Assembly (NCBI GenBank): GCA_964036275.1
Contig: OZ038436.1
Coordinates: 4,744,936-4,808,935, forward strand
Direction: 5' to 3'
Origin: Litoditis marina
Taxonomy: Eukaryota > Nematoda > Chromadorea > Rhabditida > Rhabditidae
DNA length: 64,000 bases
Shown: positions 35,110 to 46,400 of the stretch, one piece after another
How positions within the stretch are numbered: the stretch's first letter is position 1
Layout: each line of letters begins with the position of its first letter
Program-made: the position numbers and the translations under genes
Notes under the pieces: generated by a model
Database searches by the model: none
What the model was told of the DNA's origin: nothing
The model's input: the letters and a program-made list of their open reading frames with translations, nothing else

Positions 35110-35443
35110 AAGCTACCCGGCAGTGATCTCCGACAACAGTACGTCCGGTGCTCCCTGAGTCACCGATCCGTTTTCCGTCTGAATTTTTGGCCGGCTTGGA
35201 ATTTTGGAATATCTCGCAATACAAAGTATCGCGCCTTCCGCGGTTAGATTCAGCGCTGAGTTTTCCACGACTTTCGTCAACTGGTCTCATTGCTTGGTTA
35301 GATTCGACGATTGTGTTCTCTACCTTAACACCATCTAGTGCCCTTTCTGCTAACTGGTCGATCGATGCCGAGGCATTCCGATCTAATTGGCGCAGGGGGT
35401 CACCGGCCAGAAACTGACTCACGACGGATACAGGATATTCCAT
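35110..35443 (-). CDS. Possible upstream coding exon (alternative Patched N-terminus or separate gene)
   Basis: An open frame starts at ATG 35443 (MEYPVSVVSQFLAGDPL) and runs about 111 codons to a good donor, GTAAGA, just below 35110. The peptide is hydrophilic, rich in Ser, Arg and Asp, and matches no family I recognise. It ends in phase 1. An acceptor in the Patched 5' region (AG just above 28381) would continue it in phase 1, open through the ATG at 28325, giving a Patched with a longer cytoplasmic N-terminus. The intron would then contain the whole 3.2-kb foldback element. No RNA evidence is visible, so this is a proposal only. It could equally be exon 1 of another gene or a chance frame. 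Confidence 0.35.
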
Positions 35444-36550
35444 TGAACGTGGTGGTGTGTGTGATTTAACGGGAATAAGAGCTGAAATTACTTATATGGA
35501 GTTCGTGCTACCTTCGAATGCGCTGAGGTTTACTCAACCTACACGCAATATATCTTATTCGCTTTTACGCTCTCTGGTCTGCAAATTGCATAATAAGAAA
35601 CTGTAAAAAAAACAACGTTCAGGTAGGTCATAAATATGAAGAGTCTGTTAGATTATTTTGCGCCGACAGGGTCGAAGCTTTTACTTCCAAGATTTAAGCA
35701 AAACTGGTTCAAAAACCAATTTTTTCTACTATGCTTCGAAAAAGTACTTCTCATTGTTCCAATTCATCTTTCTGCAATAAACCCTGGTTCTGAAACATTT
35801 GAGTGAGCGATGTTGGTTAGATTTGCATCCTCTGTCAGTGAAGCAGCAAACAAAAGTAGGGAACGGGCGATTAGAACCGTATTACGGGGTCGAAGCTTTT
35901 ACTTTCACTATCTAACAAAACTTGTTCGAAAACAATTTGTTCTACCACGCTGCTAAACGATACTTTCCATTGTTGAACTCCATCTTTCTCCAATAAACAC
36001 TGGTAACGAAACGTGTCGTTCCAAACACAACTTGAAATTTCGTCAGCTTCAACATCTGTTTTGCGATAAAAATAATGTAGTTTTCTTCAGTAAAAAACTC
36101 TCTGATGAAGAAGGTAGACGTTATTTTAGAAATTTTCAACCACTCACCATATTAAATTACGTGAAACATAACAAGGATAAAAAATACAACATTTCATGAA
36201 CATATCGAAACATTTACTTTAGAAATTTAAGTGAACATGTCTTTTATTCAGCTTCTCTTAGAAAAAAACAATTAAGGAGATACTCATATCTTTCAGAAAC
36301 GTTTTTGAAAACTATTGTATGTCGACATTTCAAATGACAAAGTTGGAACGGTAATCGGTGGAAAGAACTGAAGCTACTTATATAGAGTTCGTGGTACCTT
36401 TGACTGCGCTTGGGTTTACTCGCTATACTGTAAGGATATTGAATAGTCACGTGAATTTAGCATTCTTATGAGGAATCGTGCACTTTCTCATTGCACGTTT
36501 CTGAGTTCTGTTGTGTTTTACATGATTCACATGATTTTGCGATTTACGAA

Positions 36551-36553
<3 letters not shown>

Positions 36554-36622
<69 letters not shown>
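36554..36622. repeat. (TA)n microsatellite
   Basis: An uninterrupted TA run of about 69 bp. It creates the Tyr-Ile frames seen on both strands, which are not genes. Confidence 0.97.
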
Positions 36623-36624
<2 letters not shown>

Positions 36625-37278
36625 TATTCGCCTTTACGCCGATATGCATATTGAAATTAGGAACTGTAAAAAATACGTCTAGGTAGATCATGAATATGAA
36701 GATTCTGTTGGGATTATTTTGCAGATTGAAAGCGTTAACTTTCTTTTTTATTACGAAACTTGTTTGAAAACAGTGATATAATATGCTTCTAAACAATACG
36801 TTTTCCTATCAAACTCCATCTTTCTCCAATAAACACTGGTAACGAAACATTTGAGTGAGCGATGTTGGTTGAATCTTTTGTCAGTAAAGCACCAAACAAA
36901 AGTAAGAGAATGGGCGTTAATAATACATAAAATATTATTATTACAGTGAACGTAGTATTTTGAATTTTTCTACAACTATAATGCAAATTATAATCTACGC
37001 ATAATCAGGTTCTTACTATTTAAAAAAAGTGGGAACAGTGACCGTAATTCGCGCGCAGCGCGAAGCGCTGTGCGAGATTTGTCTTTGGTTCGGCTAATGC
37101 GCGCTTTCATTTTTTTAGTTCGCCCTCAGAAAGGCCCAAACGTGCAAATCAAAACTTTTTATGATTTGTTGATATTTCATGGCATAATTACAAGCTATGT
37201 TCAAAATTTGAACAAAATTGATTAAGTTTGAGCCGAGTTATGACGTTATGCGCTTCATGCAGACCGCCAACTTCCGCC

Positions 37279-37295
37279 GTGTGTGTGTGTGTGTG
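37279..37295. repeat. (GT)n microsatellite
   Basis: About eight GT units within a diverged longer repeat. Confidence 0.8.
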
Positions 37296-37429
37296 AACGC
37301 ACTCCTGGGAAATTTTTATGTGTGAACCGATTGGACTGAAAATTGGGGACACGATAGATATCCCACTTAAACCTTGGGGGCGCAAACTTTTTTCCGAAAA
37401 AAATTATTTTTCATCAAGTTATGGGTCTT

Positions 37430-38270
37430 TGAAAATGTCTCTGCGTCTCTTCATTTCGTGCACTCTCTCGCCCTCTCCGTCGGGGTGAATGAAATTGCGT
37501 TATAACTCAGCTCAGTCCTGACCAATTCAAGTAAAATTTGAAGTATGATACCAAGACATGAACTGACATCGATTAAGATGTAATTCTTCTACTGATGACG
37601 TCATCGAGGATTCTGGAGCTCGGATGACATCATAGTCGAAACAAGGGAAAATTCCCAGTTCAAGGGTTTCTACTTAACCGATTTTGTTGCAAATTGTGTA
37701 AGAAATGTAATATCTACTCAAACCCTGGCGGTTCAAAATAAATTTGCGGAAAAATTGTTTCAAATAAAGTTATAGACATTTTTCGGAAAAGGTCTGCGTC
37801 TCTCCATTCAGCACGCTCTCTCACTCTCTCTGTCCGGTCGACAACTCAAACTGTACTGTAACTTAGAGAAACAATTACCGATTTGCTTGAAAATTGAAAT
37901 ATGATGCCATCGTGACTTTTTTTGAATATGAAGTATTCTACTTCTGACGTCCTTCAGGATTCTGGAGACCAGATGACGTCATTTTTGAAAAGTGCAAAGT
38001 TGACGTCACATATATTTTCAAATGCTGAAAATATCTCAAAAATGGTACATTAACGATGAAGCTCTATCTGAATACTTATTCTAGAATTCAGAAGGCCAGA
38101 TGACGTTAACTTTGAAAAAAATGACGTGAAATATGTTTTCGAATGCGGAAAGTTTCTTAAAAATCGTCAATTCACGACGAAACTTCATTCAAACATGACG
38201 TATTCTGGGATTCTGAAGACCAGATGAAGTAAGTTTTTAGAACTGCAATGTTGACGTCAAATCTTTTTCG
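37430..38270. repeat. Diverged tandem repeat with TGACGTCA palindromes
   Basis: Units of roughly 130-150 bp at 37930-38270 share ATTCTGGAGACCAGATGACG and TTGACGTCA. An upstream pair near 37435 and 37790 shares CTGCGTCTCTYCATT and CTCTCTC. Perfect or near TGACGTCA words recur at about 37595, 37973, 38002, 38099 and 38252. Whether they act as CREB/ATF sites is unknown. Confidence 0.55.
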
Positions 38271-38370
38271 AATGATGGTAATACTTGACAAGTGGTTCAT
38301 CAGGAAAACAATCTTATCTTCACCGTACAGATCAAACCACATACCTACGGCATGTATACAAAAAGAGAAA

Positions 38371-38903
38371 AATTCATGAAAAAGTGGGGGCCCAACGACT
38401 GTGAGATTTGTCTTCTGCTGTGCGCTCCTTAGACAACTACTCTAAAATGGAGGTGCTACTGCTACGAAAACCGAAAAATACAAATATACTCAAGTATAAC
38501 TGTTCATTACAAACATACAAAAGTCGTAAAATACTTTCTCAAACATGTAAACTAGAATCTACAAATCACAGATGTTAACTCAACGTAGTCAATAATAGAA
38601 TTCCTGGTTTTGTGCACAATGGTTGGCATTTTTTGTCATTACTTCAATTCTAGGTGCTATAACGTTTGTCATATTATTCAACGGTTGTTCTCTCTTTCGC
38701 AGCTGTGATTTGTAGATTCTAGTTTACATGTTTGAGAAAGTATTTTACGACTTTTGTATGTTTGTAATGAACAGTTATACTTGAGTATATTTGTATTTTT
38801 CGGTTTTCGTAGCAGTAGCACCTCCATTTTAGAGTAGTTGTCTAAGGAGCGCACAGCAGAAGACAAATCTCACAGTCGTTGGGCCCCCACTTTTTCATGA
38901 ATT
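38371..38903. mobile_element. 533-bp foldback element
   Basis: Two near-perfect 200-bp arms (38371-38571 and 38704-38903), ends AATTCATGAAAAAGTGGGGG, around a 132-bp loop. A single arm of the same family lies at about 43273-43376. No coding capacity. Confidence 0.85.
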
Positions 38904-39453
38904 GTAAGCTCACAAGCTATTTGGGTAAGCTATTTGAGAAAAATGTTGATGACCGAATTCTAAATCAGATTACGATTATCTAATTATATTTTGTGGTTAC
39001 GCGCAGATGCTAGTTTACCAAGCGATATAAACATCAAAACAATTGAAACAGTATTTAGTAGTACACCATTTGAATTTTGCTCAAATAGCTTACCAGTCTT
39101 TTTGAGCTCCCAAAATACGGCCACAGTTCAGTTCTCAGACCTTACAAGGGTGAAACTCCAAAAACGCTTCCAACACTTTTTCAACCAATTACTGTTTTTC
39201 TATGTTGAGCACTGATTATCAGAATAAATACAGAGAAGCAGACAGAAAAATCTCCAAAATGGCGTGTTCTATTGTCGTTTTGTTATCTTTCGGCTTCCAG
39301 TAGAGATAGGGGTTCACGTGATAGTTTGATAGCAGTCAAGACCTTCCCGCATAAAACATATGATCTACAATATACACATTTGGATCGATAGAGGGTGTTT
39401 AAAATGATATCTGTGAGCCATTGCGTTGATTGTGAGAAGAATGAATCGGGTTA

Positions 39454-39689
39454 TAGTTCACACCATTGCTACTGAGACTCCTACAGTAACCTTACAAACT
39501 TTCCGAAGGCAGTTGTGAAGCTGAAAATGTAGTTCATGGAAAATGCTCTCGTATATTTACTCTACCTGAGAACGAGAATGAGGTGCGGAAATCCTCAATC
39601 TTTCCGATCAAAACTAAGTGAGCAAAACGGCTTGGAAATTTCGATCGAAATCCTACTGTAGGAGTCTCAGTGAGAATTGGAAAAGACTA
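39454..39689. mobile_element. TA-target MITE (TAGTTCACACCATTCC family), second copy
   Basis: 236 bp with the same ends as 17203-17433 and TA on both sides. It lies in gene-free DNA. Confidence 0.8.
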
Positions 39690-39734
39690 TAACTCAACTC
39701 GCGTCCGAGTTAGTAGGGGCATATCATGGCGGCG

Positions 39735-39970
39735 AATTTCCACAAGGAACCGCGAATTTCGTTAACCCTGACAGTTAACCGTTAACCATTTAACCAATTT
39801 TTACAGTCAACCATTTAACCATTTTTCTATTAACCCTTTGGTAGCCCTTTTTTCTAACGTTTTTGGGCAAAATTCGCGGTTACCAAGTGGTTAACAAAAG
39901 TGTTGACCATTTTTTTGGTTAATGGTTAACTGGCGCGGTTAACAAAAAACGCGGTTGAATAAAGAATTCG
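39735..39970. repeat. GGTTAAC-word foldback element, copy 1
   Basis: GGCGAATTTCCACAAGGAACC at the left and AAGAATTCGCC at the right enclose stretches of GTTAACC/GGTTAAC. The same architecture is at 43923-44145. Confidence 0.65.
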
Positions 39971-40865
39971 CCTATCGTGGCGCAACGATGAACGTAAAAA
40001 TGAAAACCCACAACTGCCAAATTCTAAATTTACCTGAACAGCTTTCAGTAGTTCGCAATCGATATTTCATTACTATACATCACCAGAATTTTAGTTGTAC
40101 TTAACTTGAGTGCGAGCTAGAGGCATAATATGCCTCTAGCTCTAGTTTTGCCACGATATTATCGTGGCGAAACGATAAACGTGAAAACTGAAAAACATTC
40201 ATATAACACATCTACTCAAAGTTCATGTTCCTACTATGGGAGCCTCAACACCAATTTTGTAAACTATATCATAAAATAACCTCTATGAAGTGGAAGCGCA
40301 TTCTTTAGCACTTTTCCAATCTGTCACTTTGACGTTTTTGTAGCTGTCATCTTGACAGTCACCCATTCGATAACTACTAGCTGCTACATCAGAAAACATT
40401 ATAACAATGATTTACCATTATTCTTGTATTTGTATATCAGATTCTATTTAATATTTTGAACAATGTAACAATACCGATTTTTGATTGTGTCTGGGAGAGA
40501 GTTGTTCTGAATCGCCAAAAAACAACGAGTTAATATTTGTTCAGAGTTTTCGTCCGACCGCGAAATAGCAAAAAACCAGTTTGGTGAAAATATGCGAAAC
40601 CTGAACCCATTCCTCTTCTCATTCAACAATTGTTTTAATATAGATATGTTTTTTCATAATTTATCCAAATTCAATCTCGATGTTGAGGTTAACGAATATC
40701 CACTTTGTTAAATACTCTTTGCATAACGAGAAAACAGAAGTTGTGAAGCATCAGAAAACGCTAATCATACTGACGCTGCTACAGTTCTTTCCATTCCCAT
40801 TGAGATTTCGGTAGAAAACCAATGAAGCTTCGAATGAATATGTTTCGTAGCATTAACATGTTGTA

Positions 40866-40950
40866 TAAAAAAGCCGCCTGTAAACTATGTTGGCACGTTG
40901 CCGAGGTGTCAGTGCAAATGATTGGGAATATATTACTTCTTCTTGAGGGA
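40866..40950. repeat. Local duplication, first unit (empty MITE site)
   Basis: The segment from AAAAAGCCGCCTGTAAACT to TTCTTCTTGAGGG recurs at 41329-41391 plus 41627-41640. The two parts of the second unit are split by the MITE. Confidence 0.75.
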
Positions 40951-40959
40951 ACATTGACT

Positions 40960-41310
40960 TTTTACCCCCCCCCCCCCCCCCACCTTTCCGAAATTGTATT
41001 GCGTTTAAGGAATTGTAGTTTGACTGTTTGACTCCCCCCCCCCCGTCCCCGGGGGGGGGGGGGTTATAATTCAATTTATCCCCTGCAATACAAAAATTTG
41101 AGAGTGGGGGTAAAAAATAAACATTTCCGGTATTGAAATTCAGCCCCCCACTCGTTGAAGCTCTACCCCCCCCCCCCCCCCCCCCGCCGACCCAGGTGGG
41201 GGGTCGAAGTTGATTTTGGACCCCCCCCCCTCTCCTAGATTTTTAGGTTTTAGCTTGGGTGTGGGGTTGAAGTGCTAGGGGGGGGGGGGCAACTAAAGTG
41301 GGGGGCGATA
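40960..41310. other. Poly-C/poly-G block cluster
   Basis: At least five runs of 8 to 20 C or G alternate over 350 bp, including complementary C and G runs near 41030-41065 that can pair as a hairpin. Isolated runs also occur at about 10284, 18941, 24309, 44198, 48925, 57697 and 59085. They are candidates for G-quadruplex or i-motif structures, and run lengths are probably unreliable. Confidence 0.7.
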
Positions 41311-41391
41311 CTTCAATTTTCCCAAAAAGGCGCCTGTAAACTCTGTTGGCACGTTGCCGAGGTGTCAGTGCAAATGATTGGGAATATATTA

Positions 41392-41624
41392 TAGTTCACA
41401 CATTTCCCAACTGGACTTGGGCAGCTTGCCAAGGGAATTTCAAGACAGTTTTTGAACCTGTTGCAATACTTCATGACAGTAGACATTTTTGTGAAGGGTT
41501 CTTCACTTCAGTCATAATTCGTACTCAGGGATACTTTCTGTAAAATATATGTTCTCTCTAATTAACATCCTTCCAAAGTTTATGGCACGCTGCCAACGAG
41601 TCCAGTTGGGAAATGTGAGCACTA
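41392..41624. mobile_element. 233-bp TA-target MITE (TAGTTCACACATTTCC family)
   Basis: Ends TAGTTCACACATTTCCCAAC and GTTGGGAAATGTGAGCACTA with TA on each side. It is inserted in the second unit of a local duplication; the first unit (near 40935) is the empty site. Confidence 0.85.
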
Positions 41625-41888
41625 TAATTCTTCTTGAGGGTAAAAATGTGAAAACGAGTATATCTGAAACGTATGATGTGGATTCACGTCAACTTGTTTT
41701 TTTCAGCCACGCTGTGTATCAAATATTCATGCTTGACTTTTATTTCATTTTGTAGTGCTTTTATAATAGAAGCATTTGTTTCGTTATTAACATATTTGAC
41801 CCCCCCCCCACTCATCCCAACCCTGCAGTAAAAGAGCATGATGTACCATCGTTGCACTTTCGGTTTTGCAAATCAAATACTCTTCCAG

Positions 41889-41949
41889 GAACCGAAAATG
41901 GTTTCTGAAAAACTTCTGGATCAGAAAGTGGCCTATGCAGAAAAAGCTC
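41889..41949 (+). CDS. Candidate first exon of the SLC17 gene
   Basis: A TTCCAG acceptor opens EPKMVSEKLLDQKVAYAEKA and closes at a consensus GTGAGT donor, phase 1. A short charged N-terminus starting at the internal ATG would suit a cytoplasmic leader of an SLC17 protein. No acceptor of matching phase is seen before the TM1 exon at 43469, so the connection is unproven. Confidence 0.3.
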
Positions 41950-42067
41950 GTGAGTTTTCTGTTACATTTTTTGTTATGACTACCAGTTTGTTATTTTGGG
42001 CCAACGAGGTTGGCACAAAGTATCAATCGCAGTTTCTTCTGTACCCATCCCAAATACTCTAGAATTT

Positions 42068-42402
42068 GACGGCGAGTCGCCGGCGACATGGAGCGGTCGG
42101 CAGAGTGTCGCCGGCGATTATTTTTGGGTTGTTGATTGTGGATAATATATATGTTAATCAGATACGTATACTTGTCGTTTTTAGTTAGGTGACAATTTCA
42201 TACATGAACAATGAAACTATGAATCTCATCTTCTCTATTCCTGGCCTCGATGAGTATATACAAAACATTTCATTTCCGTAAAATTACAAGTTCTGGTATC
42301 TGATTACTATATAGAACGTTCAGTCTGAAGGACTTGAGAATGGTCGCCGGCGACCCGCCGCCGACACTCTGCCGACCCCTCCATGTCGCCGGCGAAAAAA
42401 TG
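42068..42402. repeat. Inverted-repeat element with CGCCGGCGA ends
   Basis: GTCGCCGGCGACATGGAG near 42075 and CTCCATGTCGCCGGCGA near 42380 are inverted. So are the adjoining GGTCGGCAGAGTGTCG words. About 230 bp of AT-rich sequence lies between. No open frame. Confidence 0.7.
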
Positions 42403-42694
42403 GTTCACAATTGAAAAACATAAGGATAAAACTACAAACCTATTCGATGCGGCAAGCGGGTTTCATCACATCCACTGTCCGTGGTGTAGCGTTTATTAAT
42501 ATAACAAGTACAACTGATGGCCAAGAAATGGTTTATTCAAATATATGTGAAATAGAATGAATGACCGCAAGACAAAAGTTGGTCATACATCATTGTTACA
42601 AAACGCATATATACGGGCGCATACAAAACATATCGAAAGAACGCAGCGCGAGTAGCGCATCCCGAACCTCAGCTCAGCCCCCTTATAAGGACAG

Positions 42695-42861
42695 TAGGGT
42701 TGTTAATCGAGTTAAAAATTTCGAGTTTTCAAAAATTCAAGTTTTTCGAGTTCTCGAAAGTTCGAGTTTCCGAAATTTCGAGTTTCGAGTTTTTCGAGTT
42801 TCGAGTTGAACTCGAAACTCGAAGTTTCGAGTTTGTTTCGAGTTGTATTTTAACAACCCTA
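42695..42861. mobile_element. CTCGAAA-array transposon, short copy
   Basis: It has the same TAGGGTTGTTAA/TTAACAACCCTA ends as 4164-4733 around a single TTTCGAGTT array. It is an internally deleted relative. The flanks share only AAGG, so no full target duplication is claimed. Confidence 0.7.
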
Positions 42862-43272
42862 AAGGCTAAATAAAGGACAGAGCTCGATGAGATACACAAG
42901 ATAGTTTCGCGTCTGCATTCTCTACTCGATTTCGACAGGATAGAACGGAAACCATGACGTTCAATATTATACAGAAATATGATTGTTCAAAAACACAATT
43001 CAATAAACAACAAAGAGTATTGAAATAATAGCGAGAGCCATAAAGTTTTTAAAATCAAAACTCTTGGTTCTTGAAAACTTTGGAGGTTCAATGGCATGTG
43101 CCTTTACATCATATTAAATCGAACAATAATATTATTATTATTGTTTTAATATTGTTTATACCCTATTTCAGCCCTGTTCCACCCATTTTCGCGTAGATTC
43201 CACCTGATTCTTCTTTTGATCTTTGGCTTCTTCTGCACGTGTTTCATGTATGTTCTTTCAAACTTAGTCAAC

Positions 43273-43376
43273 AATTCATGAAAAAGTGGGGGCCCAACGA
43301 CTGTGAGATTTGTCTTCCGCTGTGCGCCCCTTAGACAGCTACTCTCAAATGGAGCAGCTACTGCTACAAAAACCGA
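43273..43376. repeat. Solo arm of the 533-bp foldback family
   Basis: Begins AATTCATGAAAAAGTGGGGG and matches about 100 bp of the arm at 38371. The partner arm is absent. It lies just upstream of the SLC17 TM1 exon and may have displaced its 5' neighbour. Confidence 0.75.
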
Positions 43377-43468
43377 TAGTATTCACTACATTTAGTTACC
43401 TTAATCATTTATGCATTAACTTTATCCTAGTTAACTTTATTTCATGTGACCTAATTCTGTTTGTTTAA

Positions 43469-46400
43469 ATGCGAATGCAACTGGGAATCGCCATGACTTG
43501 CATGGTCAATTCCACTGCAGTTTCAATAGTAGAAGACGAAATATTCTATGACGATCTACTGTCAAATCGGACTGATTTCACCCACAAACAGGTTTGTTTG
43601 TGTTGTTCATTTGTTTTTATGTTTGCATAGCTCTTTCTTCGTTGCGAGAAGAGTTCATATAGTCCTTTTCATTCTTATGCCGGCTCATACAGTAAGAATT
43701 CCCCGTTCATGTTTGTTGTATGGTAAACATTACGGAGAACGTTTGAAATTTTTCTCAGTTCAGCTTCATGAAATTTTGCAGAAGGATATATCTGAGAGCA
43801 CTTCTTCCATTGTAAACACAAATACTGATTTTAAAAATTGGTGATTTACTGTAGCAGTGAACGTAGGAATTAGATGAACTATAAGTCGCGAACTGATCTT
43901 GATCTTGTTCTTGTGAGAAAAACGGCCAATTCCACAAGGAACCCGGTATTTCGTTAACCCAACCAGGTAACCTTAACCGGGTTACCTGGTTCACCCCCTT
44001 GTCAACCACTTGTTAAACCTCTTTTACAATGTCTTTTGGGGGAAATTTAGGGTTACCAAGTAGTTAACAAAAGGGTTGACCAGGTAACCCGGTTAATGGT
44101 TAACGGCTAGGGTTAACGAAAGACCGGGTTCAATGAAGAATTGGCCAGAAAAAATACCGGATTTGTTAAAATACATTCGACTGAAACGAGTTCGGAGTGG
44201 GGGGGGGGGGGGGGCCTTTGTCGCATTCTAACAATGGTTCATAAATTAAGTGTAGGGTTGGCTAGACGGTTCATGTTTCCTGTTGCTTCTCGGTCGAAAT
44301 TCATGAAATACGGTGTGTTCTACGATCAGACAACAATGATTCTTTGATCACTTCCTGAGTCTGATGTGTGCGTCACTATGTTTCAACCATTACAGAAAGT
44401 GTCCAACAATTATACAGAAAACTATGAGCAATGCGAGTTTGAATCGCAGGACGGACATCAAATTGTCACTGATTACGGGGTCAGTTGTGGCTCAGAACGA
44501 TTGGCGCCAATTTTCTTCGATTGGCCAGCTACAAAAGCGAGAGAGTGTGCAGGTCAATGAGGCCGCAGACATCTGGGTCTCTCTGACCTACACACTCTCT
44601 CGCTCAGCCAATAAAGAAGTGGCTGGCCAATTGGCTGGGAATTGTCTGAGGGATATAGTGCTCACATTTGGCAGCGTGCCAAAAACTTTGGTAGATTGTT
44701 ATTTAGAGAAAACATATATTTTACAGAAAGTATTCTTCAATACGAATTATAACTAAGGAGAAGAACCCTTTACATAAAGTTCTATTGTTTTGAAGAAGTA
44801 TTTCAGTGTGTTAAACAACTGCCTTGAAATTTCATTGGCAAGCTGCCCAAGTCCAGTTGGAAAATGTGCGAACTATGATTATGTGCTGGCTTTATAACTT
44901 AGAAAATAACTACGAGGTATTTCGGTAGCTCAGACAGTAAGATTAAAATTCTATGATTTTACATTACAATTTCAACCATACAAACTGGAATGGAGAACTG
45001 ATTCGGTTGATTTAGGTGTGGTTAGATGCAAATAAGGTATATTTTTGTTTTTTTTCGATCCAGTTGTATCTAAAGAAAGTTCGATTTTTTAACAATACAG
45101 AACTGAAGAAGACCAAGAAATACCTCAGAACGAAATAACGAGAGTTTGGAACCCAGATTGGGAGCCATACTTCCATGTGCATATGGGCAAGTGATCAACT
45201 ACCAATAAGTTCGACGTCGTATTTTCACGTTTGCGTTTTATATTATTATACTATTTATGTGTCTTCATTCAAGGGTAGTTTGGTTTGGAGCCACAACGAG
45301 CAGAACATAGTGTTCAGTGGTACATTCTGGGGGGCACTGGTCGTTTGTCTACCAGCTATGGTCATTGTTCAGGTGAATGTTTCACACTTTATTTATTCAT
45401 TTATTTATCTACATTCAAATAATGCGGCACTCGCTCATCTGAGAAAGACAAAGAAATATAGAGAAATAATTGAAGCCATAAAGTTTTTAATTGTTTACAG
45501 TTCCCTTTTCGTACGATGTTGTATCGGAGAGGTTTGAACATTAGTATTTGAATATATATTATTCTCGCCAACGCAAGCAATAATAGACTAGCCTAATGCA
45601 AATTTATTATACTCCCATCATCGCCAACGCAACAATAACGGCACCAGGGAAAACTCATTCAGAAATAAAACTCATTACTGGAAAACTCATTGAGAATTGA
45701 AACTCATTAACTTAGTTTTAGTCAGGAGTTCAAAAATGCCAAAAAATTTGAAAGTTGATCTTTGCTTTTCTCTACGTTCGTGTACTTAATGAGTTTTATT
45801 TCTGAATGAGTTTTTCTGATTGCCAACAATAACGAATATATGGGGGTTCACAAATGAGATTATACATCGGAGAATTGACTCTGGAACTATAACTTCTAGA
45901 ATAATACGATATCAGCAGATATTATGCACTTCAAAACTTAGTTTTTAATCGTTGAATAGAAACAATAAGATATTAACAAGCGATTGCTTTAACCGATTCT
46001 AACCAATTTCATAGTTTTTGTGTAACATCGTTTCGAGGTTGCACATAATACATAAAAGATCACGGAATCGAGCAAATCTGATAAGTCGTTGCTAACGAAC
46101 AACTATGACGAAAAGGACAAAACACGTTTTCAATAGTTTCATTAACTTATGATAATTTTTGGAGTATTTTTGAGCAAAACATAAAAAATAGGGTAACTTA
46201 TATTAATTTTTCAGCGTCGTTCCCCGCGGTCCATTTGGCTAACTTGTTAACAAGCGATTACTTTAACCGATTCGAACAATTTTATAGTTATTGTGTAACA
46301 TCGTTTCGAGGTTGCACATAATACATAAAAAGTCGCAGAGTCCAGCTTTTCTGATATGTAGTCAGTTAATTCAGCGAATTAAAAAAGTACTATGGTGGAA

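Noticed and set aside
36468..36796. Open frames with long Tyr-Ile repeats on both strands
   Set aside because: Produced by the (TA)n microsatellite.
44364..44756. A 130-codon plus-strand frame
   Set aside because: It crosses an inverted dispersed repeat (44530-44640) and part of a MITE, and has no homology.
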